Shown here: piece after piece, positions 45,552 to 55,185 of the stretch
How positions within the stretch are numbered: position 1 is the stretch's first letter
How the letters are laid out: every line of letters begins with the position of its first letter
Assembly: GCF_024380015.1 (NCBI RefSeq)
Contig: NZ_CP101509.1
Coordinates: 682,001-746,000, forward strand
Length of the DNA stretch: 64,000 nt
Source of the DNA: Photobacterium atrarenae
GTDB lineage: Bacteria > Pseudomonadota > Gammaproteobacteria > Enterobacterales > Vibrionaceae
Direction of reading: 5' to 3'
Position numbers and translations under genes: made by a program
Notes under the pieces: generated by a model
The model's input: only the letters and a program-made list of their open reading frames with translations
Database searches by the model: none
What the model was told of the DNA's origin: nothing

Positions 45552-48137
45552 TTACTGAGCCAGAAAATCTTGCGCGAAGCGCTGCAACACGCCACCCGCG
45601 GTATAGACATGCACTTCATCAGCGGTATCGAGACGGCATGTCACCGGCACATCGACTTTCTCGCCATTGGCACGGGTGATCACCAGCGCCAGCTCAGCCC
45701 CCGCGGTGATCTCGCCAACCACGTCATACAGCTCGGTGCCGTCCAGTGCTAACGTATTGCGGTTGACCCCGGCTTTAAACTGCAGGGGCAGCACGCCCAT
45801 GCCGACCAGGTTGGTGCGGTGAATGCGCTCGAACCCTTCGGCAACAATGGCTTCGACCCCGGCCAGACGCACTCCTTTGGCGGCCCAGTCGCGGGACGAA
45901 CCCTGACCGTAATCGGCCCCGGCCACCACAATCAGCGGCTGCTTGCGGTTCATGTAGGTTTCAATCGCTTCCCACATCCGCACCACCTTACCTTCCGGCT
46001 CAACCCGCGCCAGCGATCCCTGCACCACCTCGCCGTTCTCTTTGACCATTTCATTGAACAGTTTCGGGTTGGCCAGTGTCGCCCGCTGCGCGGTCAGGTG
46101 ATCGCCGCGGTGGGTGGCGTAGGAATTAAAGTCCGCTTCCGGCACCCCCATGGAAGCCAGATATTCCCCGGCCGCGCTGGAAGCGAGAATCGCATTGGAG
46201 GGTGATAGGTGGTCGGTGGTGATGTTATCACCCAGAATCGCCAACGGACGCATCCCCGACAAGGTCCGCTCCCCGGCCAGCGCGCCTTCCCAGTATGGCG
46301 GGCGGCGAATGTAGGTACTCATCGGACGCCAGTCATACAGCGGATTGCTGTTGCGGGCTTCGTCATCGAGTTTGAACATCTGGATGTAGACCTGATTGAA
46401 CTGCTCCGGCTTGACGTACTGGCCGACCACTGCATCGATCTCTTCATCCGTTGGCCACAAGTCATTGAGGTAGACCGGATTGCCCTGCGGGTCTGTGCCC
46501 AGCGCATCACGCTCAATATCAAAACGGATCGAACCTGCCAGCGCATAGGCAACCACCAGCGGCGGGGAAGCCAGAAACGCCTGCTTGGCATACGGGTGGA
46601 TCCGGCCATCGAAGTTGCGGTTCCCGGACAGGACTGCGGTGGTGTAGAGATCGCGCTCGATAATCTCTTGCTGAATTTCCGGATCCAGCGCGCCACTCAT
46701 GCCGTTACAGGTGGTACAGGCATAACCGACAATCCCGAAGCCCAGTTGTTCCATTTCCGGCAGCAATCCGGCTTCTTCCAGGTACAGCTTGGCGACTTTC
46801 GAGCCCGGCGCAAACGAAGTCTTCACCCAAGGCTTGCGCACCAGCCCCAGGGCATTGGCTTTCTTGGCCAGCAACCCGGCAGCCACGACGTTGCGCGGAT
46901 TACTGGTATTGGTACAGGAGGTGATGGCGGCAATAATTACGGCGCCGTCCGGCAATTCACCGGCTTTTTCTTCCCACGGACCGGCAATGCCCCGCGAGGC
47001 CAGCTCTGCCGTCGGCAGGCGACGGTGCGGATTCGACGGACCGGCCATATTGCGCGCCACTTGCGAAATATCAAATTCCAGCACCCGCTCGTACACCGCA
47101 TTTTGCAGATCATCGGCCCACAGCCCGGTTTGCTTGGCGTATTGCTCCACCAGTTTGACTTGCGCCTCATCGCGACCGGTCAGCTTCAGATAATTAATCG
47201 TCTGTTCATCGATATAGAACATCCCGGCGGTGGCGCCATATTCCGGCGTCATATTGGAGATGGTGGCCCGATCGCCGATGGTGAGATCTTTGGTCCCTTC
47301 GCCGAAAAATTCCAGATACGAGGACACCACCCGCTCATTGCGCAGGAACTCGGTTAAGGCCAGCACAATATCGGTGGCAGTAATGCCCGGCTGGCGTTGG
47401 CCGGTCAGTTTGACCCCGACGATATCCGGCAAGCGCATCATGGACGGGCGGCCCAGCATCACGGTTTCGGCTTCGAGGCCTCCGACACCAATCGCGATCA
47501 CGCCCAGTGCATCGACATGCGGGGTGTGGCTGTCGGTCCCGACGCAGGTATCGGGATAGGCAATCCCGTCCTTGGCCTGGATCACCGGCGACATTTTCTC
47601 CAGATTGATCTGGTGCATGATGCCGTTCCCGGCCGGGATCACGCTGACGTTCTCAAACGCAGTTTTACACCAGTTGATGAAGTGAAACCTGTCTTCATTG
47701 CGGCGCTCTTCGACAGCGCGGTTCTTGTCAAACGCCTCCGGGTCAAACCCGGCGTGCTCCACCGCGAGGGAGTGATCGACAATCAACTGGGTTTCCACCA
47801 CCGGATTCACTTTAGCCGGATCGCCGCCTTGCTCGGCAATGGCATCGCGCAGGCCCGCCAAATCAACCAGGGCGGTCTGGCCCAGAATGTCATGGCATAC
47901 CACGCGCGCCGGATACCAGGGGAAATCCAGATCGCGCTTGCGCTCAATGATTTGCTTCAAACTCTCCGTCAGCCTGTGCGGATCGCAGCGCCGGACCAGC
48001 TGCTCGGCCAGCACGCGTGAGGTGTAGGGGAGTGTCTCGTAGGCCCCGGACGCAATCGCATTGACGGCTTCCCGGGTGTCAAAAAAATCGAGTCCGCTGC
48101 CGGCCAGCGGCTTACGGTATTGCGTATTAATCTTCAT
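45552..48137 (-). CDS. acnD: 2-methylcitrate dehydratase, Fe-S dependent (AcnD)
   Basis: An 861-residue aconitase-type enzyme that dehydrates 2-methylcitrate using a 4Fe-4S cluster. Ligand cysteines are in ITSCTNTSNPRNVV and GYACTTCNGMSG. Aconitase segments include VGTDSHTPHVDALGVIAIGVGG, GDNITTDHLSPSNAIL and GADYGQGSSRDWAAKG. The pairing with prpF and prpC identifies it as AcnD rather than a housekeeping aconitase. The first codon is ATG at 48137, with GGAAGC-like sequence upstream. The gap to prpC is 128 bases and contains a GC-rich hairpin at 48198-48225. Confidence 0.95.
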   Translation of the reverse strand: MKINTQYRKPLAGSGLDFFDTREAVNAIASGAYETLPYTSRVLAEQLVRRCDPHRLTESLKQIIERKRDLDFPWYPARVVCHDILGQTALVDLAGLRDAIAEQGGDPAKVNPVVETQLIVDHSLAVEHAGFDPEAFDKNRAVEERRNEDRFHFINWCKTAFENVSVIPAGNGIMHQINLEKMSPVIQAKDGIAYPDTCVGTDSHTPHVDALGVIAIGVGGLEAETVMLGRPSMMRLPDIVGVKLTGQRQPGITATDIVLALTEFLRNERVVSSYLEFFGEGTKDLTIGDRATISNMTPEYGATAGMFYIDEQTINYLKLTGRDEAQVKLVEQYAKQTGLWADDLQNAVYERVLEFDISQVARNMAGPSNPHRRLPTAELASRGIAGPWEEKAGELPDGAVIIAAITSCTNTSNPRNVVAAGLLAKKANALGLVRKPWVKTSFAPGSKVAKLYLEEAGLLPEMEQLGFGIVGYACTTCNGMSGALDPEIQQEIIERDLYTTAVLSGNRNFDGRIHPYAKQAFLASPPLVVAYALAGSIRFDIERDALGTDPQGNPVYLNDLWPTDEEIDAVVGQYVKPEQFNQVYIQMFKLDDEARNSNPLYDWRPMSTYIRRPPYWEGALAGERTLSGMRPLAILGDNITTDHLSPSNAILASSAAGEYLASMGVPEADFNSYATHRGDHLTAQRATLANPKLFNEMVKENGEVVQGSLARVEPEGKVVRMWEAIETYMNRKQPLIVVAGADYGQGSSRDWAAKGVRLAGVEAIVAEGFERIHRTNLVGMGVLPLQFKAGVNRNTLALDGTELYDVVGEITAGAELALVITRANGEKVDVPVTCRLDTADEVHVYTAGGVLQRFAQDFLAQ

Positions 48138-48197
48138 TGCTTCCCTCCGTGAGTCTTGTGCTCACAGACGCTTTCAGACGACGTTCAGGTCTTGATA

Positions 48198-48225
48198 CTC
48201 CCCCGGGCATCTGCGCCGGGGGGAG
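48198..48225 (-). promoter_or_regulatory. GC-rich hairpin between prpC and acnD
   Basis: CTCCCCCGG pairs with CCGGGGGAG (one bulged G) in the 128-base gap. No T run follows leftward, so it may affect mRNA processing between the two genes rather than terminate. Confidence 0.4.
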
Positions 48226-48265
48226 GGATTGGCGGGACTCCTTGGGTGGAGTCTGCTGCGGCGTG

Positions 48266-49426
48266 TTATTTCCGCGCTTCGATCGGCAGCCACGCTTGCG
48301 GCTCCGGCCCGACATAGTCGGCGCTCGGGCGGATGATGCGGTTGTTGGCGCGCTGCTCATACACATGGGCGGCCCAGCCGGTTACCCGACTCATCACAAA
48401 GATCGGCGTGAACAGCTTGGTCGGGATCCCCATGAAGTGATAGGCCGAGGCGTGGAAGAAATCGGCATTACAGAACAGATTTTTCTCGCGCTTCATCACC
48501 TGCTCTACCCGCTCGGACACCGCATACAGATGGGTATCACCCACATCGGCAGCCAGTTTTTCCGACCATGCTTTAATTAAAGCATTACGGGGATCAGACT
48601 CGCGGTAAATCGCGTGACCAAAGCCCATGATTTTCTCTTTCTTTGCCAGCATGTCCATGATCCCAGCTTCCGCTTCATCCGGCGTCTGCCACTGCTCGAT
48701 CATTGCCATCGCCGCTTCGTTGGCGCCGCCGTGCAGCGGACCACGCAGGCTGCCGATTGCCGCGGTAATGCACGAGTGCAGATCCGACAGGGTCGAGGCA
48801 CACACCCGGGCGGTAAAGGTTGAAGCGTTAAATTCATGCTCGGCATACAGCACCAGCGAGCAGTGCATCACTTGTTTGTGCAGCTCAGACGGCGCTTTTC
48901 CGGTCAGCATTTCCAGGAAATAGCCGCCGATGCTGTCCTGATCGCTGCTGGCGGTATCAATCCGCACCCCGTCGTGGCTGTAGCGGTACCAGTAGCAAAT
49001 GATGGCCGGCAGCATTGCCAGCAGGGTGTCGGTCTTGCTTTCCTGCTCGGAAAAGTCCAGTTCCTGATCCAGGTTGCCCAGCATCGAGCATCCGGTCCGC
49101 ATCACATCCATCGGATGGGCATCGGCCGGGATTTCTTCCAGCACTCGACACAGCGCCGGTGGCAGACCACGGGCCTGTTTCAGCACCTGCTTGTAGCCAT
49201 CCAGCTCGGCCTGGGTCGGCAGCTTGCCCTTCAGCAGCAAATGCGCCACTTCTTCGAACTCGGCATGATGGGCTAAATCTGTGATGTCATAGCCACGGTA
49301 GGTTAGCCCGGTGCCGCTTTGCCCCACGGTACACAGGGCCGTTGTCCCGGCGCTCTGTCCACGCAGACCGGCACCACCCAATTGTTTGTTATCCTTTCCC
49401 TTATCAGCTACGGCTAACGCAGTCAT
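48266..49426 (-). CDS. prpC: 2-methylcitrate synthase PrpC
   Basis: A 386-residue citrate-synthase-family enzyme that condenses propionyl-CoA with oxaloacetate. Catalytic histidines occur in GSLRGPLHGGANE and MGFGHAIYRESDPRN, and the Asp segment is in SRVTGWAAHVYEQRANNRIIRP. The length fits PrpC (389 in E. coli) rather than the longer gluconeogenic citrate synthase GltA. An N-terminal KQLGGAGLRGQSAGTTALCTVG is typical of methylcitrate synthases. It is downstream of prpB with a 304-base gap that has no gene. Confidence 0.95.
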   Translation of the reverse strand: MTALAVADKGKDNKQLGGAGLRGQSAGTTALCTVGQSGTGLTYRGYDITDLAHHAEFEEVAHLLLKGKLPTQAELDGYKQVLKQARGLPPALCRVLEEIPADAHPMDVMRTGCSMLGNLDQELDFSEQESKTDTLLAMLPAIICYWYRYSHDGVRIDTASSDQDSIGGYFLEMLTGKAPSELHKQVMHCSLVLYAEHEFNASTFTARVCASTLSDLHSCITAAIGSLRGPLHGGANEAAMAMIEQWQTPDEAEAGIMDMLAKKEKIMGFGHAIYRESDPRNALIKAWSEKLAADVGDTHLYAVSERVEQVMKREKNLFCNADFFHASAYHFMGIPTKLFTPIFVMSRVTGWAAHVYEQRANNRIIRPSADYVGPEPQAWLPIEARK

Positions 49427-49730
49427 AGCAGACTCCTTATTTGTTCACGTTATCCAACGCCTGGCATCGGTTACGACGGCTAATCACCTTCGCTTTGATA
49501 GTCAGGCAGCGACTGTTTCCAGCGTTTGGTTTGTTATCAAAATAATTAATCTGGTCTTCGCAACGCGCGGCGTTGCGGGTCTTGCTGCGGAGGACTGACA
49601 AGGCGGACACTACGAGCCGCACGCCACAGGGCAAAGCAACTCGTCACACCTTCTCTCCATTTAATTATGCGCTTTATTTTATGGTGCGCTTTGGCGACCG
49701 AACGGCGACTCCCTGCCATTCAGCGTTCAA
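49427..49730. other. Gap between prpB and prpC
   Basis: 304 bases inside an otherwise tight operon, with no protein gene. It holds a short hairpin (CGCAACG with CGTTGCG) at 49559-49577 and an AT-rich patch near 49660-49690. An internal promoter or attenuator for prpC onward is possible. The prpC start has AAGGAG about 7 bases upstream. Confidence 0.45.
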
Positions 49731-50609
49731 TCACTCGCCCTTTTGCTGATCGAACAGCTGGTCGAGTTTTTTCTCATAATCATGGTAGCCAAGATAATGG
49801 TAGAGCTGCTCACGGGTTTGCATCTGATCGACCACGTTGCGCTGGTGGCCGTCTTTCAGCAGATGCTGATACACATTGAGCGCCGCCTGATTCATTGCGC
49901 GAAACGCCGACAGCGGATACAACACCATGTCGACCCCGCACTCGGCCAGCTCATCACGGCTGAACAGCGGGGTCTGGCCGAACTCGGTAATATTGGCCAG
50001 GATCGGCACCTTCACCGCCTCGGCAAACTGCTTGTACTGCTCCAGGGTATTGATGGCTTCCGGGAAAATCATGTCAGCCCCGGCTTCGACGCAGGCTATC
50101 GCCCGCTCAATCGCCGCGTCCATCCCTTCGACTGCCAGGGCATCGGTACGGGCCATAATGACAAAATCCGGATCCACGCGGGCATCGACCGCCGCCTTGA
50201 TCCGATCGACCATTTCATCCTGGCTGACTATCGCCTTGTTCGGGCGGTGACCGCAGCGCTTCTGCGCCACCTGATCTTCCATGTGGACCGCCGCCGCACC
50301 GGCACGCTCCATCTCTTTAATCGTCCGGGCAATATTGAAGGCGCCGCCAAAACCGGTATCAATATCCACCAGCAGCGGCAGGCTCGAAGCCGCGGTAATA
50401 CGGCGGACATCTTCCAGCACATCGTTGAGGGTGGTGATCCCGAGATCCGGCAAGCCGTACGAGGCATTGGCAATCCCGCCGCCGGAGAGGTAAATGGCCT
50501 GGTGGCCGACCTGCTCCGCCATCATGGCGCAGTACGGGTTGATCGTCCCGACCACCTGCAATGGCTGGCTGGATTCAACGGCCTGGCGGAAGCGTTTTCC
50601 TGGACTCAT
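49731..50609 (-). CDS. prpB: 2-methylisocitrate lyase PrpB
   Basis: A 292-residue enzyme that cleaves 2-methylisocitrate to pyruvate and succinate. It is of the ICL/PEP mutase superfamily with the catalytic-cysteine segment [13 protein letters not shown], Mg-binding [16 protein letters not shown], and GANP-type [15 protein letters not shown]. Length is as in E. coli PrpB (296). The first codons overlap the end of the upstream GntR gene by four bases, so the two are translationally coupled and the regulator is part of the operon. Confidence 0.96.
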   Translation of the reverse strand: MSPGKRFRQAVESSQPLQVVGTINPYCAMMAEQVGHQAIYLSGGGIANASYGLPDLGITTLNDVLEDVRRITAASSLPLLVDIDTGFGGAFNIARTIKEMERAGAAAVHMEDQVAQKRCGHRPNKAIVSQDEMVDRIKAAVDARVDPDFVIMARTDALAVEGMDAAIERAIACVEAGADMIFPEAINTLEQYKQFAEAVKVPILANITEFGQTPLFSRDELAECGVDMVLYPLSAFRAMNQAALNVYQHLLKDGHQRNVVDQMQTREQLYHYLGYHDYEKKLDQLFDQQKGE

Positions 50610-51361
50610 GACACTTTCTCCTTGTCCTCAGTGAGTTGTTGTTCGATTAGCAGTCGGCTGCGCATGATGTGCCGGCGCATCAGCATTTCGGCCAGCTCGG
50701 CATCCCGCTCGCGCAAGGCAGACAGCAGATGGAAATGTTCGGTCAGCGCCTGCGCCGGGCGGGAGTGCGAGCGCTGGGACTGATGGCGGTACATCCGTAG
50801 CAAATGATAAAGCTCATCGCACAGCAGGCCGATCAGGGTGCTGTTGCGGCTGGCCTGGATGATCCGGTAATGAAAGTCAAAATCCCCTTGCTGATGGAAG
50901 TACGACGCGCCTTCCACCTCCTCGATATGCTGTTTGTGGGTATCGAGCAGTTGCTGCAGGGCATCGATCTCGGCATCGGTAATATGCTGGCAGGCCAGGC
51001 GCACCGCCATTCCTTCCAGCGCTTCGCGAACCGCGTAGATCTCCACCAGTTTTTCCCGGCTCAGGGCAATCACCCGCGCGCCGACATGAGGTACCCGCTC
51101 CACCAGGCCGAGGGATTCCACCCGCATCATGGCTTCGCGCAGTGGCCCGCGACTGACGCCGAAACGGCGTGACAGCTCCGGCTCGGAAATTTTGCTGCCG
51201 GCAGAAAACTGTCCTTTCACAATCAAATCAATCAGCTGCTCAGTCAGGTTTTCCGACTTGGTCAGCTCCTTGGCCGCAGCCATAGCGAGGGTGGACTCAC
51301 CTGCGGATGCTTTCACCTGATTGTCGACATCGCCCGGGGCGACGGCTTGTTCTTTCATCAT
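50606..51361 (-). CDS. GntR-family regulator of the prp operon
   Basis: A 251-residue GntR/FadR-type regulator. The winged helix is [32 protein letters not shown]. The FCD domain follows to the end, with likely ligand or metal histidines in [12 protein letters not shown] and RHIMRSRLL segments. It is the first gene of the leftward prp operon and couples to prpB, which suggests autoregulation. Such GntR regulators replace the PrpR enhancer-binding protein of E. coli in many marine bacteria. I start at ATG 51361; in-frame TTG codons at 51373-51376 lie inside a candidate operator, so the leader must be short. No good ribosome site is seen, which adds uncertainty. Confidence 0.88.
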   Translation of the reverse strand: MMKEQAVAPGDVDNQVKASAGESTLAMAAAKELTKSENLTEQLIDLIVKGQFSAGSKISEPELSRRFGVSRGPLREAMMRVESLGLVERVPHVGARVIALSREKLVEIYAVREALEGMAVRLACQHITDAEIDALQQLLDTHKQHIEEVEGASYFHQQGDFDFHYRIIQASRNSTLIGLLCDELYHLLRMYRHQSQRSHSRPAQALTEHFHLLSALRERDAELAEMLMRRHIMRSRLLIEQQLTEDKEKVS

Positions 51362-51362
51362 A

Positions 51363-51374
51363 ACTGTCAACAAT
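51363..51374. promoter_or_regulatory. Candidate prp operator 1
   Basis: ACTGTCAACAAT resembles the palindromes at 51426, 51459 and 51521. It abuts the start codon of the GntR gene. Confidence 0.45.
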
Positions 51375-51425
51375 TTCTTAAGTTAAGAACAAAAATAGCG
51401 CTTAAAGTGCCATCAATCAAGGAGG

Positions 51426-51437
51426 ATTGTTAACAAT
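51426..51437. promoter_or_regulatory. Candidate prp operator 2
   Basis: ATTGTTAACAAT is a perfect 12-bp palindrome upstream of the GntR gene, 63 bases (six turns) from operator 1. Confidence 0.65.
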
Positions 51438-51458
51438 AGGCGTTAGACCTTAGTCTAG

Positions 51459-51470
51459 ATTGTCGACAAT
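51459..51470. promoter_or_regulatory. Candidate prp operator 3
   Basis: ATTGTCGACAAT is a perfect 12-bp palindrome exactly 33 bases (about three turns) from operator 2. Arms ATTGT/ACAAT match it. Confidence 0.65.
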
Positions 51471-51520
51471 GTGAGGGATAGCCAGAAAAGAAGCCGCAAA
51501 AACAGGGACCCGACAGGCAG

Positions 51521-51532
51521 ATTGTCAACAGC
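51521..51532. promoter_or_regulatory. Candidate prp operator 4
   Basis: ATTGTCAACAGC is an imperfect match to operators 2 and 3, 62 bases beyond operator 3 and just before the peptidase terminator. It is the weakest of the four. Confidence 0.4.
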
Positions 51533-51534
51533 AG

Positions 51535-51560
51535 AAAAAAACCGGCCTGGTCGGCCGGTT
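51535..51560 (-). terminator. Rho-independent terminator of the M6 peptidase gene
   Basis: ACCGGCC and GGCCGGT form a 7-bp GC-rich stem over a 5-nt loop, followed leftward by six T. It lies about 50 bases after the peptidase stop. Confidence 0.85.
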
Positions 51561-51608
51561 TGACGTTCAAGCGAACGCATCGATCACGATGCGCTCTCCG
51601 GAACAAGG

Positions 51609-54362
51609 TTAGATATCGAGCATGATGGTCTTGCGGGCTTTTTTGCCCTGATTGTCAGTGACCACTAACTTCACTTTCTGCTTGCCGCGTTGCTCAAACA
51701 GGTGGAATGCCACCACACCTTTTTGCACGCTGCCGTCCGGGAAAACCCATTTGGTATCGACAATGTGGCCATCCGGGTCACTGCTTTCCGACCACAGCAT
51801 CGCCATCCGGCCCAGGTTGAAATAACCTGCTTCGGCAACCGGCTTCTGGTTGCGCGGCTCCAACTCAACCATTTGCTGGGTAGTGCTGGTGGCGCCGGCA
51901 TCATCGGTGACGGTCAGGGTCACGGTATAGCGGCCAAAATGCTGATAGCGATGCGATGGATTGGCCTCGGTACTGGTCGCACCGTCACCGAAGTCCCACA
52001 GCATGCTGGTAATTTCACCGTCGCTGTCCAGGCTCTGGTTGACGAAATCAACGCGCTTGTGACGAGACATATGGGTGAACTTCGCTTGCGGCGCTTCGTT
52101 ATCTACCTCGGCAGAAATCCGGATCACACCGTATCTGTTGTCGTCTGCCTGGCTCACCACATCAATCGAAATCCCGAACTGCGCCAGCTGACGACCAGCA
52201 TCCGGGATCTCCGGTGAGGTATAGTCTGCGCCATCGTTGAACGATGCATTAGCAATCAGGCTCGGATCTTCCAGCACATCATCATTATTGACCAGACGCA
52301 GCGGGGCCTGATCCTGCAGTGAGAATGCCGCATCGCGAACCTGGTAGCGGGTGGTTGCCGGCTCACCGGATTGTGACCATTTCAGGGTAGCCTGATCAGC
52401 ATCCACAACGCCTAACCAGCCTGCGCCTGGGTGCTCGCCGACCCAGTTGTCGGTCATCGACTCATCGACATACCAGACAATCAGACCCGGTTCGAAGGTC
52501 ATCAGCTGACCCATGCGCTTGATGTTCGCCAGACCCTGGTCGACATCCTGATGACTACGCCATTGCAGCAGGTAGTACTGGTCCGCTTCGTGGAAGCCCT
52601 GGTTGCGGGTATAACCGGTGAAGACAAACTGATCTTCGGTTTCCGCATCCGCGCTGAACACCTCAGCATCATCTGCAGTGATCACCATCTGGTCGAGGTA
52701 GAAACCTTCTTCGGTCAGGCCGCCATCGGTGATGTAGTCAAAGCTCAGGGTGATCGTTTGTCCGGCCCACGGGGTCAGATCAAACGAGGCATCGGTCCAG
52801 CCTTCTGACGAGCCGGTCACAGCCGGCACCAGGCCGGTATTGAGCGGATCGTTCATGGTGGTGATTGAGCCTGAGATCGGCTTGCCGTTCACCAGCACGC
52901 GGGCGAAGTCATAATCGGTTTCAATCTGGAACCAGGCCTTGAAGTCCAGCGAGATCTGACCGGCCGACGGCAGGCTGATTTCGCGGCTCATGCTGGTGCG
53001 CAGATCGTCGCCTTTCTGCGAGTAGAACTGGTAGTCCCCGGCAAACGGGGCTACCCCGTCGACCTGCTTGCGCGGCAGATCAATGCGCACCAGGTTCATG
53101 GCGTCATTATTCACCGTTTCCGACAGGGTGATGGTGTGTGACTGGCCTTTCAGCTCCTCCAGCGACAGAGTGCTGTCGAGGATCCAGTTGCCGCCGATGG
53201 CTGATTGAAGGAAGGTTTTCGCCCAGGCACTGAATGCAGTCGGCTGGGTCCCGCCAATCTGACCGGCCCAGCTGCCCGAAGACATGATCGACCAGTAAGA
53301 CACCGGCTCACCCTGACCGGTATACTTGGTATCATACTCATCCGGCAGTCCCAGATCGTGGCCGTATTCGTGGGCACAAACCCCAGCCGCGGCATCAATC
53401 GGCTGAATCGTGTAGTCAAAAGCCGCGTACTGACCGTTAAATCGGCCCGGTACCTGGCTCGACGTCCCGGCCAGAATATGTGGCTGGCCCAGATTGAAAC
53501 GGTGGGACCAGATCGCGTCTTCATTCAACACCCCGCCACCGGCTTCTTCACCGACCGACGCATGGAACACCATCAGGTGGTCAATCACGCCGTCCGGCTC
53601 ACGGAAATTCCCGTCACCATCGTAGTCGTAGCGATCTTCAATATCGTAATCGGCCAGATTGACATTCGGATCTTTGGCCAGCTGATCCAGCGCTTCACGC
53701 ACCAGATCCTGCGCACGCAGATCGTTATCTGTGGTTGGCGAGTTGCCGCCGTAATACGCCGCGTTCTGGCTCGCCCGGTACCAACCGAAAGCCTGACCGG
53801 ACACGCTATACGTGTTGCCGGACTCCTGCTCGTAATACTGACGCATCGAGATCAGATTCTCGCCGTTCGGGCCGGTGTGTCCCTCACCGGAGAACAGCAA
53901 GTTCTGGTAGTGCTCGCTCGGATAGCTGTCATACAGCATTTCCGTATGCTCAGCGGTCAGGCGATTGTCATCCCACGGCAAATCCGGGAAATCGACCAGC
54001 AGGGCCAGCACTTTGTCGGTGCGTTTCTGGCTCAGATCCAGCGCGAAGATACTCGGACCATGGGCATGACCCGGCATTTTCATCTGCTTGAGCACATTCG
54101 CCCGGTTGAGCAGCGCCTGTTTGTCAAACTGCGCATCCCCATGGAAGCCTTTGTTGGCCTTCTTGGCCAGGTAAGCTTCCAGCGCTTGCTGCTTCTGCTG
54201 ACTCGTCGCGTCGGGGGCAATGTCCCCGCGCTGGATCAGCATCTCGATCAGCTTCTCTTCATTGGCAATGGCCAAGTCCGCAGGCGTTGCCGCGTGGGCA
54301 GACGCCGTTCCTAGCAAAGCAATCAGTGACGTTGCGATTGCAGTTCTTTTTATGCTTATCAT
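51609..54362 (-). CDS. prtV: Secreted M6 zinc metallopeptidase, PrtV-like
   Basis: A 917-residue secreted protease of the M6 (immune inhibitor A) family. Order: signal peptide (1-24, cleavage after SAHA), N-terminal propeptide with EEKLIEMLIQRG, the peptidase domain with HEYGHDLGLPDEYD at about 331-344, a jelly-roll-like middle region, and two C-terminal PKD domains (about 750-835 with WDFGDGATSTEANPSHRY; 840-917). This matches V. cholerae PrtV in length and order. The metal site is intact. The start at 54362 follows AAAAGGA; an earlier in-frame ATG at 54380 is not favoured. Upstream lies a small gene resembling only the propeptide. In V. cholerae the protease acts in virulence and bacterivory; here that is only a comparison. 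Confidence 0.93.
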   Translation of the reverse strand: MISIKRTAIATSLIALLGTASAHAATPADLAIANEEKLIEMLIQRGDIAPDATSQQKQQALEAYLAKKANKGFHGDAQFDKQALLNRANVLKQMKMPGHAHGPSIFALDLSQKRTDKVLALLVDFPDLPWDDNRLTAEHTEMLYDSYPSEHYQNLLFSGEGHTGPNGENLISMRQYYEQESGNTYSVSGQAFGWYRASQNAAYYGGNSPTTDNDLRAQDLVREALDQLAKDPNVNLADYDIEDRYDYDGDGNFREPDGVIDHLMVFHASVGEEAGGGVLNEDAIWSHRFNLGQPHILAGTSSQVPGRFNGQYAAFDYTIQPIDAAAGVCAHEYGHDLGLPDEYDTKYTGQGEPVSYWSIMSSGSWAGQIGGTQPTAFSAWAKTFLQSAIGGNWILDSTLSLEELKGQSHTITLSETVNNDAMNLVRIDLPRKQVDGVAPFAGDYQFYSQKGDDLRTSMSREISLPSAGQISLDFKAWFQIETDYDFARVLVNGKPISGSITTMNDPLNTGLVPAVTGSSEGWTDASFDLTPWAGQTITLSFDYITDGGLTEEGFYLDQMVITADDAEVFSADAETEDQFVFTGYTRNQGFHEADQYYLLQWRSHQDVDQGLANIKRMGQLMTFEPGLIVWYVDESMTDNWVGEHPGAGWLGVVDADQATLKWSQSGEPATTRYQVRDAAFSLQDQAPLRLVNNDDVLEDPSLIANASFNDGADYTSPEIPDAGRQLAQFGISIDVVSQADDNRYGVIRISAEVDNEAPQAKFTHMSRHKRVDFVNQSLDSDGEITSMLWDFGDGATSTEANPSHRYQHFGRYTVTLTVTDDAGATSTTQQMVELEPRNQKPVAEAGYFNLGRMAMLWSESSDPDGHIVDTKWVFPDGSVQKGVVAFHLFEQRGKQKVKLVVTDNQGKKARKTIMLDI

Positions 54363-54470
54363 TATTATTCCTTTTATCAATGATAATGTTGTGCTGTCTT
54401 AAGGGTGCAGCAACCCGACTTCGCCGTGGCGAAACTGAAAAATGCAATCATCCGGAGCGATTCGGGGCTA

Positions 54471-54770
54471 TCAGCCCGAGTTTGATGTCGGCGTAAGATG
54501 CTGCGTGATCGCGGCACGCCCGATACAGGGAGTGTCTTTCTTTTCAGACACTTCTTTCTCGGGGGTTCCGGCAGGCAATTTTTGCCGACGATGTTTTTGA
54601 TTGAGGTAGATTTGCAGCGCCTGTTGCTGTTCGTGCGCGGTCAGTCCCTGGCAGATCACCCCACGGGCAATCAGCGAGCGAATCATTCGCTCATCATCGA
54701 CAACGGCAGTTTCCGCAAGGGTAAAACCTGAATAAACAGTAACATAAAGTAGAATTAATACTCGAAACAC
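54471..54770 (-). CDS. Small secreted protein resembling the M6 peptidase propeptide
   Basis: A 99-residue protein with a hydrophobic leader (VFRVLILLYVTVYSGFTLA, likely cleaved after TLA) and a mature part containing DDERMIRSLIARGVI and QQQALQIYLNQK. The adjacent peptidase has NEEKLIEMLIQRGDI and KQQALEAYLAKK near its mature N-terminus, in the same order and spacing, so this looks like a stand-alone copy of the prodomain helix. The rest (RRQKLPAGTPEKEVSEKKDT) is charged. It lies 108 bases upstream of the peptidase, same strand. The start is uncertain: I prefer GTG at 54770, after AGGA, over an ATG at 54851 whose leader has no ribosome site. Whether it binds, inhibits or assists the protease is unknown. 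Confidence 0.65.
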   Translation of the reverse strand: MFRVLILLYVTVYSGFTLAETAVVDDERMIRSLIARGVICQGLTAHEQQQALQIYLNQKHRRQKLPAGTPEKEVSEKKDTPCIGRAAITQHLTPTSNSG

Positions 54771-54851
54771 GGCTCGACATCCTGTCCGGCTAACGTGAGT
54801 TGAACCTAATTTAGGGCGATTACCAAAGAGTTTCAACGCTCTGGGTGTCAT

Positions 54852-55185
54852 TGGTTAAATAAATGTTAATGGTTAGAACCATCATCACATTATCAACAAT
54901 TCAGGTCATGATACCTTGTCAAAACCCCAAAAAATGTCTTATTTAGAAGACATCACGCTGCGCCCCATTGGTAGGTACATCACCGCGCCGTAAACCCGAC
55001 CGGACGGGCCTCAGATTGCCTTGAGCGCATGGGATGAGCACAGAAATATGCTTCTAGACGATGTGGATTCAGGAAAAGCAGGCAAGGCCCGCACGATGAA
55101 TGTTGCGGACTCCTCCTGCACAATATGCGAACAATCTCACATCTGGCAGCGCCGGTACAATACCCGGCAGTCCCTCCAATCGGCG
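54852..55185. other. Spacer between the propeptide-like gene and the LysR gene
   Basis: 334 bases without a gene. It holds the promoter of the small secreted protein and the LysR terminator at 54929-54953. Confidence 0.45.
54929..54953 (-). terminator. Probable terminator of the LysR gene
   Basis: ATGTCTT pairs with AAGACAT over a 6-nt loop, followed leftward by five T. It lies about 230 bases after the LysR stop. Confidence 0.5.

Noticed and set aside
45552-48137. Housekeeping aconitase as identity of this gene
   Set aside because: It lies between prpC and prpF in the methylcitrate operon, which is the known setting of AcnD.
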